NCBI RefSeq assembly: GCF_006175985.1
Contig: NZ_SRSH01000025.1
Span: 1-64,000, forward strand
DNA length: 64,000 bases
From: Methylotetracoccus oryzae
GTDB lineage: Bacteria; Pseudomonadota; Gammaproteobacteria; Methylococcales; Methylococcaceae
Direction of reading: 5' to 3'
Position 1 is the first letter of the stretch, and every line of letters starts with the position of its first letter. Below are positions 44,903 through 53,811 of this stretch, in pieces. Below the pieces are notes generated by a model. It was not told the origin of the DNA, did no database searches, and was given only the letters and a program-made list of their open reading frames with translations. The translations under genes were made by a program, and so were the position numbers.

Positions 44903-46906
44903 ATGGCCCCGACCACGCCTGTGATAGACTCCAAAAGAGACACCGTGGCTCGCCGCGGCACACCGCCCCGACTGCGGGGACGCGATGACCACATCATCGA
45001 ATCGCCCCCCACCTATCCCCCGACGGCCGGCCAAACCGCTTTGACCAGACCTCACGCGCCAGTAGCTGAGCCAACGCCCTCCCGCATCGACTGGGCTTAC
45101 ATCCGCGGAATCGCGCTGACGAACCGGCGCCGCCTGATCGCAGCCCACGTGATCGCCCTGGCGGGTGCCACCGTCAGCGTGCCGCTCCCGTTGTTGATGC
45201 CGCTGCTGGTCGATGAAGTCCTGCTCGGCAAGCCGGGCGTCGCGATCGGCACGGTGGACGCGTTGTTTCCGTCGAGCTGGCATGGGCCGATCCTGTACAT
45301 CGGCGTCATCATGGGCGCGACGCTGCTGCTGCGCCTGATCAGCGCCGCGCTCGCAGTCTGGCAGGGCCGCCATTTCAGCCAGATCGGCAAGGACATCATC
45401 TACCGCATACGGCGCAGACTGCTCGACCGCCTGGAGCGGGTTTCCATGGCGGAATACGAGGGGCTTGGCAGCGGCGCCGTCGGAGCCTTGCTGGTCACCG
45501 ACCTGGACAGCCTGGACGCGTTCGTCGCCGGCACACTGTCCCGTTTCGTCGTCGCGGTATGCTCGCTGACCGGCACCGCCGCGATACTGCTGTGGATGCA
45601 TTGGCCGCTGGCCCTGTTCATCCTGCTGCTGAATCCCGCGGTGATCTACTTCACCAGCGTGCTCGGCAAGCGGGTCAAGCAACTCAAAAAGCGTGAGAAC
45701 GCGGCGATCAGCGCCTTTCAGGGCGCACTGACCGAGACGCTGGACGCCATCCATCAGATTCGCGCAAGCAACCGCGATGCCTACTACTTCGGGCAACTGG
45801 CGGAGGCGGCAGGACGCGTGAAGACCGCGTCGGCGGCATACGCATGGAAAAGCGATGCCGCCAGCCGGATGAGTTCCCTGGTCTTCCTGTTCGGCTTCGA
45901 CGTTTTCCGCGCGCTTGCGATGGGGATGGTGATCTTTTCCGACCTCAGTATCGGCAAGATGATCGCCGTCTTCGGCTATCTCTGGTTCATGATGGGGCCG
46001 GTACAGGAGATCCTCGGTATTCAGTACGCACTCTTCGGGGCCAGGGCCGCCCTGGACCGCATCAACCGGCTGTTCGAGCTGACGCCGGAACCGCGCTACC
46101 CCCACCTCCACAACCCGTTCGCGAATCGCCGGAGCGTGGCAGTCGCCGTCGATCGACTGCATTTCCAATACCCGACGGGCGGGGAGGAAATCCTGCGCGG
46201 CATCAGCTTGCATCTCGAACCCGGCGAACATGTGGCGGTCGTCGGTGCCAGCGGCGGCGGCAAGTCCACGCTGGTCCAGGTGCTGATCGGCCTGTATCCG
46301 CCGACCGGCGGCACGATCGCGTTCGATGGCGTCCCGATGGAGCAGATCGGGATGGACGTGGTGCGGGAACATGTCGTGACCGTGCTGCAGCACCCCGTCA
46401 TCTTTAACGATACGCTGCGCGCCAATCTGACGCTCGGCCGTCCGGCCTCCGATGCGGCACTGTGGGACGCCCTGACGATGGCCCAGCTCGGCGATACCGC
46501 ACGGGACTTTCCGCAGGGCCTCGAAACCGTGCTCGGACGCTTCGGGATGCGACTGTCGGGTGGCCAGCGGCAACGTCTGGCCATTGCACGCATGATTCTC
46601 GCCGAACCGCAGGTCGTCATACTGGACGAGGCCACCTCCGCCCTCGACCACGACACGGAGGCCCGCCTCTATGCCGCCCTCGCGCCTTTTCTGAGTGGAC
46701 GCACGACCTTGATCGTCGCGCACCGACTCAGCGCGATCCGCCAGGCGTCACGCGTGGTGGTCTTCGAGGACGGGCAGATCATCGAGCAAGGCAGCCACGA
46801 GCACTTGTTGGCGCGTCAGGGATTGTATGCGAGGCTCTATCGCGATCATCTTGCCACCACACGCCCTGCGTCAGCCCAACCCATCGCGCAGCGCGCACCC
46901 GACTGA
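44903..46906 (+). CDS. ABC exporter half-transporter (MsbA/multidrug type)
   Basis: The protein has 667 residues: a hydrophilic N-terminal extension of about 60, six transmembrane helices (about 75-370), and an ATPase domain (about 420-650). Walker A is GASGGGKST, the signature is LSGGQRQRL, Walker B is VVILDEATSALD and the switch His is in VAHRLSAI; all are intact. It should act as a homodimer exporting lipid, peptide or drug. A later start inside the extension is possible. The rnm gene follows with a gap of only 3 nt. Confidence 0.9.
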   Translation: MAPTTPVIDSKRDTVARRGTPPRLRGRDDHIIESPPTYPPTAGQTALTRPHAPVAEPTPSRIDWAYIRGIALTNRRRLIAAHVIALAGATVSVPLPLLMPLLVDEVLLGKPGVAIGTVDALFPSSWHGPILYIGVIMGATLLLRLISAALAVWQGRHFSQIGKDIIYRIRRRLLDRLERVSMAEYEGLGSGAVGALLVTDLDSLDAFVAGTLSRFVVAVCSLTGTAAILLWMHWPLALFILLLNPAVIYFTSVLGKRVKQLKKRENAAISAFQGALTETLDAIHQIRASNRDAYYFGQLAEAAGRVKTASAAYAWKSDAASRMSSLVFLFGFDVFRALAMGMVIFSDLSIGKMIAVFGYLWFMMGPVQEILGIQYALFGARAALDRINRLFELTPEPRYPHLHNPFANRRSVAVAVDRLHFQYPTGGEEILRGISLHLEPGEHVAVVGASGGGKSTLVQVLIGLYPPTGGTIAFDGVPMEQIGMDVVREHVVTVLQHPVIFNDTLRANLTLGRPASDAALWDALTMAQLGDTARDFPQGLETVLGRFGMRLSGGQRQRLAIARMILAEPQVVILDEATSALDHDTEARLYAALAPFLSGRTTLIVAHRLSAIRQASRVVVFEDGQIIEQGSHEHLLARQGLYARLYRDHLATTRPASAQPIAQRAPD

Positions 46907-46909
46907 ACC

Positions 46910-47737
46910 ATGCCGGAATTCGACCTACACAGCCACTCCACCGCGTCGGATGGGACTCTCGCGCCGCGGGAACTGGTAGCCCAGGCCGCTGCAGCCGGAA
47001 TCTCCCGCCTCGCGCTGAGCGATCACGATACGACGCAGGGACTGCCTGAAGCGGCTGCAGCCGCAGCGGAACATGGTCTCGAACTGATCCCGGCGGTCGA
47101 GGTCTCGACGCAGTGGCGCGGTCACTCAGTACATGTCGTGGGCGTGCACATCGACCCGGACCACGAAGGCCTGGCGGCTGCGCTGAGGGCCCTACGCGAC
47201 ACACGGACGCAGCGGGCCGAACGGATCGCCGAGGCGCTGGAACGCGGCGGCTTTCCCAATGCACTGGAGGCGACGCGCAAACTCGCCGGCGATGGCATGA
47301 TCACGCGGACCCATTTTGCCCAGCACATTGTCCAGAGCGGACGCGCAAAGACCGTCAAGGCCGTTTTCGAGCGTTTTCTGACACCCGGCAAGCCCGGGTA
47401 TGTGGCGACCTGCTGGCCGGAACTTGCCGATGCCGTCGACTGGATCAACCGCTCCGGCGGCCAGGCAATCCTGGCCCACCCTCAGCGCTACAAGCTCTCC
47501 GCGACGGCCCGCCGGGAATTGGCAGCGCATTTCAAGGAGGCAGGGGGCACGGGCATAGAGGTCGTCGCCGGCACCGGCCACGCCCCGGATATCAAGACCA
47601 ATGCGGAACTCGCGCGGCGGTTTGGGCTACTGGCTTCGGCCGGGTCCGATTTTCACAGCAACGAACACTGCTGGCTGAAGCTGGGGCGCCTGCCCGCGCT
47701 ACCGCCGGATCTGATACCAATCTGGGCGCGCTGGTAA
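46910..47737 (+). CDS. rnm: PHP-domain 3',5'-nucleotide phosphatase / RNase AM
   Basis: The 275-residue PHP protein begins with the metal motif FDLHSHSTASDGTLAP, followed by LALSDHDTTQGL, IPAVEVSTQW and the C-terminal SAGSDFHSNEH. The family (YciV/TrpH, Rnm) hydrolyses 3',5'-nucleoside bisphosphates such as pAp and removes 5' nucleotides from short RNAs and rRNA ends. All metal-binding His/Asp residues visible to me are intact. Confidence 0.92.
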   Translation: MPEFDLHSHSTASDGTLAPRELVAQAAAAGISRLALSDHDTTQGLPEAAAAAAEHGLELIPAVEVSTQWRGHSVHVVGVHIDPDHEGLAAALRALRDTRTQRAERIAEALERGGFPNALEATRKLAGDGMITRTHFAQHIVQSGRAKTVKAVFERFLTPGKPGYVATCWPELADAVDWINRSGGQAILAHPQRYKLSATARRELAAHFKEAGGTGIEVVAGTGHAPDIKTNAELARRFGLLASAGSDFHSNEHCWLKLGRLPALPPDLIPIWARW

Positions 47738-47949
47738 CGAGATACCGAACCGTGGTCTGCCGCTGTCACTGTAAAGCGCTCTTGACGAGCGAGACCGAAC
47801 AGGGCGCACTCTCGCGCCGCACAACCCGTTGATCCTGCCCACACCAGGACAAAAACCTGTCAACGTCGCTTACAGTTCGAGACGATTTGCGCCGGGACCG
47901 CAATTTGCTTATAAGCTTTCGGTTAGCGTCGTTTACGCCGAGAGGGACC

Positions 47950-48801
47950 ATGATCCACAAACTTCTGCTGCTCGCCGGCCTGCTGGGTGCCCCCATGCTT
48001 TCGGCGATCGCCGCCAGCCCCACCAGCGATGCGGTGCACTGGCGCCGGGAAGCGCAACGCTTTCAACAAGGCAACGGCGTGCCCCAGGATTACCGCAAGG
48101 CCTATCAGCATTACTGCAAGGCCGCCCTGGCCGGCGACCCGGAGTCTGCCTTGAACCTCGGCTGGCTCCATCTGAATGGCCAGGGAGTCCTGCGGCATCC
48201 GGGGCGGGCGCGAAACTGGTTTGAGCAGGCGCGGCAGTTGGGCGACCGCTATGGCGAGCGCATGGCTTTCCGGCTGCGCAGCGTCGCTCTCGAGAGCGAT
48301 CCGGGCTGCCGCCCGGCGGTGCCGTCCACGGTGACGGCCTCTATCCGCCTCGGCGCACCGCATGTCATCCGGCCATCGAACAAACAACTCGAACTGCTGG
48401 TGCAGCAGATCGCAGCTCCTTACGCGATCGATCCACAGCTGGTGCTGGCCGTCATGCAAGCCGAGTCCGGCTTCAATCCGGGCGCCCTGTCACCGAAGAA
48501 CGCGCAGGGTTTGATGCAACTGATCCCTGCAACGGCGCAGCGTTTCGGCGTCAAGAACGCATGGGATCCCGCCGAGAACATTCGCGGCGGAGCAGCCTAC
48601 CTGCACTGGCTGATACGGCATTTTTCCGGCAAGGTCGAATGGGTGTTGGCCGCTTACAACGCCGGCGAACACAGTGTCGAGCGCTACAAGGGCGTGCCGC
48701 CCTACGCGGAGACGCAGGCTTACGTGCAGAAGATCCTGTCCCGCTACGGCAAACTGACGCACCCCGTACCGCCCGAGCGGCCGCGTAAAGCCATGCTGTA
48801 G
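47950..48801 (+). CDS. Lytic transglycosylase with Sel1-like repeats
   Basis: The 283-residue protein starts at ATG 47950 after a GAGAGGGA ribosome site. It has a signal peptide (KLLLLAGLLGAPMLSAIAA), a Sel1/TPR-like segment (residues 34-115; GNGVPQDYRKAYQHYCKAAL and GQGVLRHPGRARNWFEQA) and an SLT domain (residues 145-270). The catalytic Glu172 is in MQAESGFNPGALSPKNAQG, followed by GLMQLIPATA and AAYNAGEHSVERY. It cleaves peptidoglycan to anhydromuropeptides in the periplasm. The Sel1 part may bind partners. Confidence 0.92.
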   Translation: MIHKLLLLAGLLGAPMLSAIAASPTSDAVHWRREAQRFQQGNGVPQDYRKAYQHYCKAALAGDPESALNLGWLHLNGQGVLRHPGRARNWFEQARQLGDRYGERMAFRLRSVALESDPGCRPAVPSTVTASIRLGAPHVIRPSNKQLELLVQQIAAPYAIDPQLVLAVMQAESGFNPGALSPKNAQGLMQLIPATAQRFGVKNAWDPAENIRGGAAYLHWLIRHFSGKVEWVLAAYNAGEHSVERYKGVPPYAETQAYVQKILSRYGKLTHPVPPERPRKAML

Positions 48802-48910
48802 GCGCGCAGCTACCGCCACCACCGACGCACCCCCTATTTTTCAGGCATCTCGTGCGCGGTGCGCACCAAATCTACCGATCGGTCTGGCCACTAACGCAGG
48901 CAGCGTTCCG

Positions 48911-49321
48911 TCATTCTTGCGTCGTCACGAAGGCAAGTTTCGTAATGCCGGCGCGTTGAGTGGCTGCCATGACTTTCGCTACGTGTCCGTAGCTGGCAGC
49001 CTGATCGGCATGGAGGTGGAAATGGGCCTCGGGGTTCTGTGCGACTGCGGCGCGCAGGCTCTCCTCCAGTTGCGCCGGGTCGGCGATCGGCAGTTGGTCG
49101 AGGGTGATCTTGCCCTCCGAGTCGACGCCAATGTTGATCGTCTTCGGCTCGTTGTTCGGCGCCACCGCCGCCGTCTTAGGCAGATGCACACCAACCGTCT
49201 GGGTCAGCAAGGGCGCAGTCACCAGGAAGACGACCAGCAACACCAACATTACGTCGACCAGCGGCGTGACATTGATCTCACTCATCGCCTCCGACTCGTC
49301 GCTGCCGAGCTTCATCGCCAT
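48911..49321 (-). CDS. exbD: ExbD/TolR-family proton channel subunit
   Basis: The 136-residue protein has a short cytosolic N-terminus (DESEAMSEINVTPLVDVMLVLLVVFLVTAPLL). The transmembrane aspartate in PLVDVML is the proton-responsive residue, and a periplasmic domain ends RAGITKLAFVTTQE. It starts one base before the exbB stop codon and is the last gene of tonB-exbB-exbD. It is named ExbD and not TolR because tonB is upstream and no tolA/tolB is present. Confidence 0.92.
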   Translation of the reverse strand: MAMKLGSDESEAMSEINVTPLVDVMLVLLVVFLVTAPLLTQTVGVHLPKTAAVAPNNEPKTINIGVDSEGKITLDQLPIADPAQLEESLRAAVAQNPEAHFHLHADQAASYGHVAKVMAATQRAGITKLAFVTTQE

Positions 49322-49322
49322 C

Positions 49323-49988
49323 TCAGGCACCCCCACCCGAACGGCCGTTGGCCGTGAGGCGCAACAAGTCGTCAGCGAAATGTTCGAGCACCGCCCGGTT
49401 GACCTTCCCGCGACGGAGGAAAAAGTTGTAAGCCAGCACCGCCGGCACCGCAACGGCAATACCGATCGCCGTGGCTATCAGCGCCTCACCGATCGGGCCG
49501 GCGACGACGTCGAGACTGGCTGACCCGGCCTTGCTGATGTCCTGCAGCGCCCGCATGATGCCCCACACGGTCCCGAACAGACCGACGAACGGCGCGGTAC
49601 TCCCGATGCTGGCCAGCACGGTCAGGCCACTCTCCATCAGACGGACCTCTCTGACCATTTGCTGTTTCAACGCCCGCTCCAGCAAGGCGTCGGGGTCACC
49701 GCGGTCTTCCAGCGACTTGCGGGCCGGTTGCCGCAGCGAAGCCAGGCGCGCGAAGCCAGCCTGCGCCAGCCGCGCGAGCGCTCCCCCGTAGTGTCCACTG
49801 AGCCGCTCTGCCGCGGTCAGGTCGGCTGCCTGCCAGAAGGCGGCCTGAAAGGCGCCATTGCTGGACCTGAGCCGCCAGAACTGCCACGACTTGAACACGA
49901 TGATGGTCCAGGTCGCGATCGAAAAGACGATCAGGATCCACAGCGTGGCGTTGATGATCAGCGTATGTGAATACTCGAGGGACAACAT
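49323..49988 (-). CDS. exbB: ExbB/TolQ-family proton channel subunit
   Basis: The 221-residue protein has three transmembrane helices: N-terminal TLIINATLWILIVFSIATWT, then after a cytosolic loop VLASIGSTAPFVGLFGTVWGIM, and EALIATAIGIAVAVPAVLAYN. The latter two carry the conserved proton-channel Thr/Glu region. With ExbD it forms the inner-membrane motor that energises TonB. It lies 28 nt after tonB. Confidence 0.93.
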   Translation of the reverse strand: MLSLEYSHTLIINATLWILIVFSIATWTIIVFKSWQFWRLRSSNGAFQAAFWQAADLTAAERLSGHYGGALARLAQAGFARLASLRQPARKSLEDRGDPDALLERALKQQMVREVRLMESGLTVLASIGSTAPFVGLFGTVWGIMRALQDISKAGSASLDVVAGPIGEALIATAIGIAVAVPAVLAYNFFLRRGKVNRAVLEHFADDLLRLTANGRSGGGA

Positions 49989-50016
49989 GACTCTCCTAGT
50001 CCGGCGTCAAGGCCGG

Positions 50017-50856
50017 TCACTTCAACTTCCATACGATCGGAAACTGCACCCAACTGGCAATCGCCTGGTCACCGCGCTTGGCCGGCACGAACCGCCAGCC
50101 CCGCACGGCGGCCACCGCCGCCTCGTCGAGCACATCGTGGCCACTGCTGCCGGCCAGCTGCACCTGACCGGCCGACCCGTTCGGCAGCACATAGACGCGC
50201 AGGCGCGACACGCCTTCCCAGTTCCGCGCTCGCGCAACGGCCGGGTACGGCGGTCTCGGGTTGTGCAGATGATCGGCCCGGGCGGTGGTGGTCTTTTCGC
50301 CTCCCCCACCTGAGGCGGCCTTCTCCGCGCTACGCGCGCCGCCACCGCTGGCGGCGGGCTTGGCCGGAGCGCGGGCCGATGCAGCCGGAGCACTCTCCTT
50401 GTGCGACGCCGCGTCGTTGCCCAGTGATTCGCGCAGTTGCTTCAGACGCTGCGCCAGATCATCCGTTTCCGTCGATGCCGCAGCTTTCGCGGGCTTGGCC
50501 TTGGGCGGTGGCGTCTCGACCCTTTTCGGCGGGGTCTCGACGTTCTTGGGATGCGGCTTCGCGATCGGTTTGGCAACCGGCTTCGGCTCCGGCTTGCGTG
50601 GCTTTGGCTCGCTCTTGGCGGGCGCGGGCGCCGGCGGCGCGGGAGTGGCTTCAGTCTGCCGCTCCGAGACCAACTCGACATCCACTGTCTGCGGCACTAT
50701 CGCCGGCGTCACCTCGTCCATGGGCCGCTGGCGACTCCACCACCACCCCCAGGCGTGAAGCCCCGAAACCAGCAGCAGCGCCAGCGCATAACCGCCGGCC
50801 AATCGAGTGAATTCGCGTTCGGGGGGAGGCAAAACTCGGCTCTCTGAAAGGTGCAT
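50017..50856 (-). CDS. tonB: TonB energy transducer
   Basis: The 279-residue protein has one N-terminal transmembrane helix (AGGYALALLLVSGLHAWGWW). A long Pro/Lys-rich periplasmic spacer (about 65-190, including PKPRKPEPKPVAKPIAKPHP) follows. The C-terminal domain has NPRPPYPAVARARNWEGVSRLRV, the YP/G signature of TonB, and ends PIVWKLK. It transmits proton-motive force to TonB-dependent receptors, one of which is encoded at 56380-58797. I found no convincing Fur box upstream. Confidence 0.92.
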   Translation of the reverse strand: MHLSESRVLPPPEREFTRLAGGYALALLLVSGLHAWGWWWSRQRPMDEVTPAIVPQTVDVELVSERQTEATPAPPAPAPAKSEPKPRKPEPKPVAKPIAKPHPKNVETPPKRVETPPPKAKPAKAAASTETDDLAQRLKQLRESLGNDAASHKESAPAASARAPAKPAASGGGARSAEKAASGGGGEKTTTARADHLHNPRPPYPAVARARNWEGVSRLRVYVLPNGSAGQVQLAGSSGHDVLDEAAVAAVRGWRFVPAKRGDQAIASWVQFPIVWKLK

Positions 50857-51068
50857 CCCTGTACCTATACCAACGCGGACGGCGCGTTACGCCGCATCAG
50901 CGTCGATCATGCGGGCCGCGGCAACCGCCGGAATGCCGGTCGCTCGCAACCTCATTGTAAACCACTGTCATTTGGAGGAAAACCTTCGCGGGGGCGAACA
51001 CGACGACGCCACCCAGCGTCCCGAATGATCTGCCGCCCGCACCCGTAGCGAATCGCGCGAGTCCGCGG

Positions 51069-52322
51069 TCAAACGCGGATCCAGCGCCGGTAAGCGGCAG
51101 CCACCTGTTCGGCGAGGATCGGGTAACTCCGCCGACGGCGCACGTAATCGGGTCCGCGGACCGCCATCTCTGCGGCGGCGGCGGGATCGGACAACAGCCG
51201 CATCACCGCACCAGCAAACGGTTCGACTTCGAAGGGCACGCAGAACCCGGCCTGGCTCTCGTTGACGACAACCGACTGGTCCGGCTGATCGTTGGCGACA
51301 ACCGCCTTTCCCATGGCCAGGTATTCGACCAGCTTGGTCGGCGAACAGGAATCGAGCAGCGGATCGGGCGCGAAGATCGACACCGCGACCTCGGCCGTCG
51401 CCATCCAGGACTGCCCCTCCGCAGGGCTGACCCAACCGGTAATCATGACGTCGTCGGCGACTCCGACATCGACAGCGCGCTGCCTCAGCCAGCGCTGATC
51501 CTCCTCCTCGGGCGCATCGCCGACGATCAGCAGCATCGCGTCGGGAAAACGCGTCCGCACCTCGGCCAACACCTCAAACAGGAAATCGATCCGACGCAGC
51601 CGATCGCAGGTACCGAGATAAGCGATGACCCGTTTACCGGCCAGGCGTGCCCGATCGATCGGTACGGCGGCGGGATGCGCAAACCGCTCCGGGTCGATCC
51701 CCATGGGCACCGGCATCATTTTTTCCGGATCGACACCCAGACGGGCCACATCCTCGCGCATCCGATCGCTCTGCACGAAAACGAAGTCGCTCCGCGGCAG
51801 CACCACACGGTACAGCAGCCAAGCGCCTAACCTGCCACGTGCCCAGAGAAACAGAAATCGGACCAGACCGAGCTTCAACCCCAGATCCGCCGCGGTCCGC
51901 TGGGCGGCCTCGTACAACGGAAACGACATCCAGTAGAAAAAGGGGATGCCTAGGCGACGTGCAACGACGAGGCCGGTCAACGCGACGAAGACCTGATCGC
52001 GGACCTGAATCGCATCAAAGCGGCCCTTGCGTAGCCGCAAAAGGCTGCGAGTCGCTCCGAAGAACGCAGTCAGCTGGCTGCGGATACGGCTGTCGTAGCG
52101 CGGCAGGACCTCGAGGGTGCCGCCGGTCCATTCCGGAAGATTCCCGGCATCGGCACCGGGCGCCAACTGGGCCACCAAATGGCTGTGAATACCAACGGAC
52201 GGCAAAGCCTTGCCGAACAGTACGGCGATGTCGGCCCGGTAGGTCGGATAACCGTCGGCGATGGCCTTGTAGATCCACAAGGGGCGTGACGAAGACTCGG
52301 ACGATGTCGATGGTGAGCTCAT
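51069..52322 (-). CDS. Group 1 (GT4) glycosyltransferase
   Basis: The 417-residue GT-B fold enzyme has an N-terminal domain with DAIQVRDQVFVALTGLVVAR. The C-terminal nucleotide-sugar domain begins IAYLGTCDRLRRIDFLFEVL, with VGDAPEEEDQRWL and the GT4 acceptor/donor motif SPTKLVEYLAMGKAVVANDQ. The glutamate of this E(x)nE-like region is present. Start 52322 (MSSPSTSSESSSRP) is preferred over 52346. It probably builds a surface polysaccharide or glycolipid. It stands between tonB and the 6S RNA on the same strand, without other sugar genes. Confidence 0.85.
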   Translation of the reverse strand: MSSPSTSSESSSRPLWIYKAIADGYPTYRADIAVLFGKALPSVGIHSHLVAQLAPGADAGNLPEWTGGTLEVLPRYDSRIRSQLTAFFGATRSLLRLRKGRFDAIQVRDQVFVALTGLVVARRLGIPFFYWMSFPLYEAAQRTAADLGLKLGLVRFLFLWARGRLGAWLLYRVVLPRSDFVFVQSDRMREDVARLGVDPEKMMPVPMGIDPERFAHPAAVPIDRARLAGKRVIAYLGTCDRLRRIDFLFEVLAEVRTRFPDAMLLIVGDAPEEEDQRWLRQRAVDVGVADDVMITGWVSPAEGQSWMATAEVAVSIFAPDPLLDSCSPTKLVEYLAMGKAVVANDQPDQSVVVNESQAGFCVPFEVEPFAGAVMRLLSDPAAAAEMAVRGPDYVRRRRSYPILAEQVAAAYRRWIRV

Positions 52323-52500
52323 GTCGCCAGTGAATTTTCGCGGCAAAACCGAGAGCGCCTCGGCCAGACAGTACGGCTGCGAAGCGGGAGCATCGACCCG
52401 GGCGGCCGAGCGATGGCAGCAAGTTGGGTTAGCCGGACGGCAGAAACCCGGCTTTCAGCCGCAGCTTCAGTCAAGATGCAGTGGATTGTGATAGACGTAC

Positions 52501-52680
52501 CCCCCACCTGCGCCGTAGATCACTTCTGCCCTTGAACCAGGAGGTTCAGGTGGGAGCGCCGTCTGTCGAATCAGGCTTTCCGCATGGAAGCGGACATGCA
52601 CACATCGGTCAAATCGGAAATCCCTGGGTTTTAGATTAGGCTCAAGGAGTAACCCAGTGAGCTTCGAACGCTGCAGGGGA
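52501..52680 (-). ncRNA. ssrS: 6S RNA
   Basis: The minus strand read from 52680 gives CCCCTGCAGCG at the 5' end, TTGAGCC near 52642, then GTGCATGTCCGCTTCC and GCGGAAAGCC (52603-52575), then CTCCCACCTGAACC and GGTTCAAGGGC (52556-52529), and closes with GCGCAGGTGGGG. These are the conserved 6S blocks in order, and the ends pair to form the closing stem. Length of about 180 nt matches E. coli 6S. It lies directly downstream of zapA, the conserved gammaproteobacterial position. 6S binds sigma-70 RNA polymerase in stationary phase. Confidence 0.93.
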
Positions 52681-52747
52681 TACGGTTGCTATTCTTGCAG
52701 CCTTGCGCACTGCCTGCAAGGGGAACGGCATCACCCGTGTGCTCACG

Positions 52748-53047
52748 CTAGTCGGAGGCATGCCCACCATCAAGCCGCTCCCGCATCGCCGACAATCGCC
52801 CGGCAAGGTTCTGGCTGCTTCCACTGCTATCGTGGCTGCGCTGCAGAAACTCGTGAGCGATGTTGAGCGCCGCCATCACGGCAATGCGTTCGGTGCCGAT
52901 CACGCGACCGGTGTCCCGGATGATCCGCATCTTCTCGTCCAGATAGCGCGCGGCGATCAGCAACTCGTGCTGCTCTTCGGGCGAGCAGGCCACGGGATAC
53001 TCTTTTCCGAGAATCTGGACCTTGATCGGCGGATTGGATTCAGACAT
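52748..53047 (-). CDS. zapA: Cell division protein ZapA
   Basis: The 99-residue protein promotes FtsZ bundling at mid-cell. It reads MSESNPPIKVQILGKEYPVACSPEEQHELLIAARYLDEKMR, then RVIGTERIAVMAALNIAHEFL and a C-terminal coiled coil. An in-frame TTG at 53053 is an alternative start. It is divergent from ygfB, with 6S RNA downstream; the small gene often found between zapA and ygfB in related genomes was not seen. Confidence 0.93.
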   Translation of the reverse strand: MSESNPPIKVQILGKEYPVACSPEEQHELLIAARYLDEKMRIIRDTGRVIGTERIAVMAALNIAHEFLQRSHDSSGSSQNLAGRLSAMRERLDGGHASD

Positions 53048-53270
53048 GATCAAACACTTCGCTGGTAAATCGTTACGGTTGCTGAAACGAGGGACGGCGG
53101 TCTTTCGAAACGGATTCGCTCCGAAGCGTGCGAGGTTGGCTGCCGTCCTTGCGCCGGCGTCACCTCAGGCCGCGGAAAATTCCCATAAATTCCGCGAACC
53201 ACCTGTTTTTGGAGTACCCATGTCGCGAATGGTAGGATAGGAAAAACCGTGCCTCGATACAAGTTGACGG

Positions 53271-53804
53271 ATGGCTGAATCCCTTTCTTACGGCGCTATG
53301 CGACACCTCACTGCGAGCGACAGCCTCGACGCCAGCGTGGCCGAACTGCATGGTGCGATGACCGGTCTCCTGTGTGCCGACATCCACTCGACCTTCGAGC
53401 AATGGGTGGCCGCATTCTTTCCCGACACCGAAGTTCCGTTCGATCAAGGTGCGGCCGCTTCGCTCCGGACGCTGTTTGCGACGACCCAGCAGGGACTGGC
53501 GACTGGCGACCTAGACTTCGAACCCCTGTTACCGGATGACGAAGAGCCGCTATCCGAGCGCGCCGAGGCTCTCGGACACTGGTGCCTCGGCTTCCTGTTC
53601 GGCCTGGGCCAGACCACCGGACAGCGCGCCTGGAGCAGCGAATCCGAAGAACTACTGAAGGACTTTGCCGACATCTCCCGACTCGAAGCCGCGGAGGACA
53701 CCGACGACGATAACGACTTTGTCGAAATCGCCGAGTTCGTCCGCATCGGCGTGCAACTGATCCGCCACGAATGCGAAGGCCCCGCGAGCGCGCGCATCCA
53801 CTGA
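53271..53804 (+). CDS. ygfB: UPF0149 family protein YgfB
   Basis: The 177-residue, strongly acidic protein is of the YgfB/YecA family: DASVAELHGAMTGLLCAD near the N-terminus, LGHWCLGFLFGLGQ in the middle and EFVRIGVQLIRHE at the end. The length and absence of a C-terminal SEC-C zinc motif mark YgfB and not YecA. It starts the ygfB-pepP-ubiH operon, 7 nt before pepP. Confidence 0.92.
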   Translation: MAESLSYGAMRHLTASDSLDASVAELHGAMTGLLCADIHSTFEQWVAAFFPDTEVPFDQGAAASLRTLFATTQQGLATGDLDFEPLLPDDEEPLSERAEALGHWCLGFLFGLGQTTGQRAWSSESEELLKDFADISRLEAAEDTDDDNDFVEIAEFVRIGVQLIRHECEGPASARIH

Positions 53805-53811
53805 CCCCCCG

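Noticed and set aside
44855-46723. 622-codon minus-strand frame opposite the ABC exporter
   Set aside because: It covers the ABC exporter gene exactly in antisense, with Asp/Gln/Arg/His-rich shadow composition and no family features.
48852-48866. GTGCGCGGTGCGCAC palindrome
   Set aside because: Resembles the arm of the 48-bp repeat, but only 15 bp long and without the rest of the element; no T tract for a terminator.
50857-51000. Fur box in the tonB leader
   Set aside because: No match close to the 19-bp Fur consensus; ATTGTAAACCACTGTCATT is too weak.
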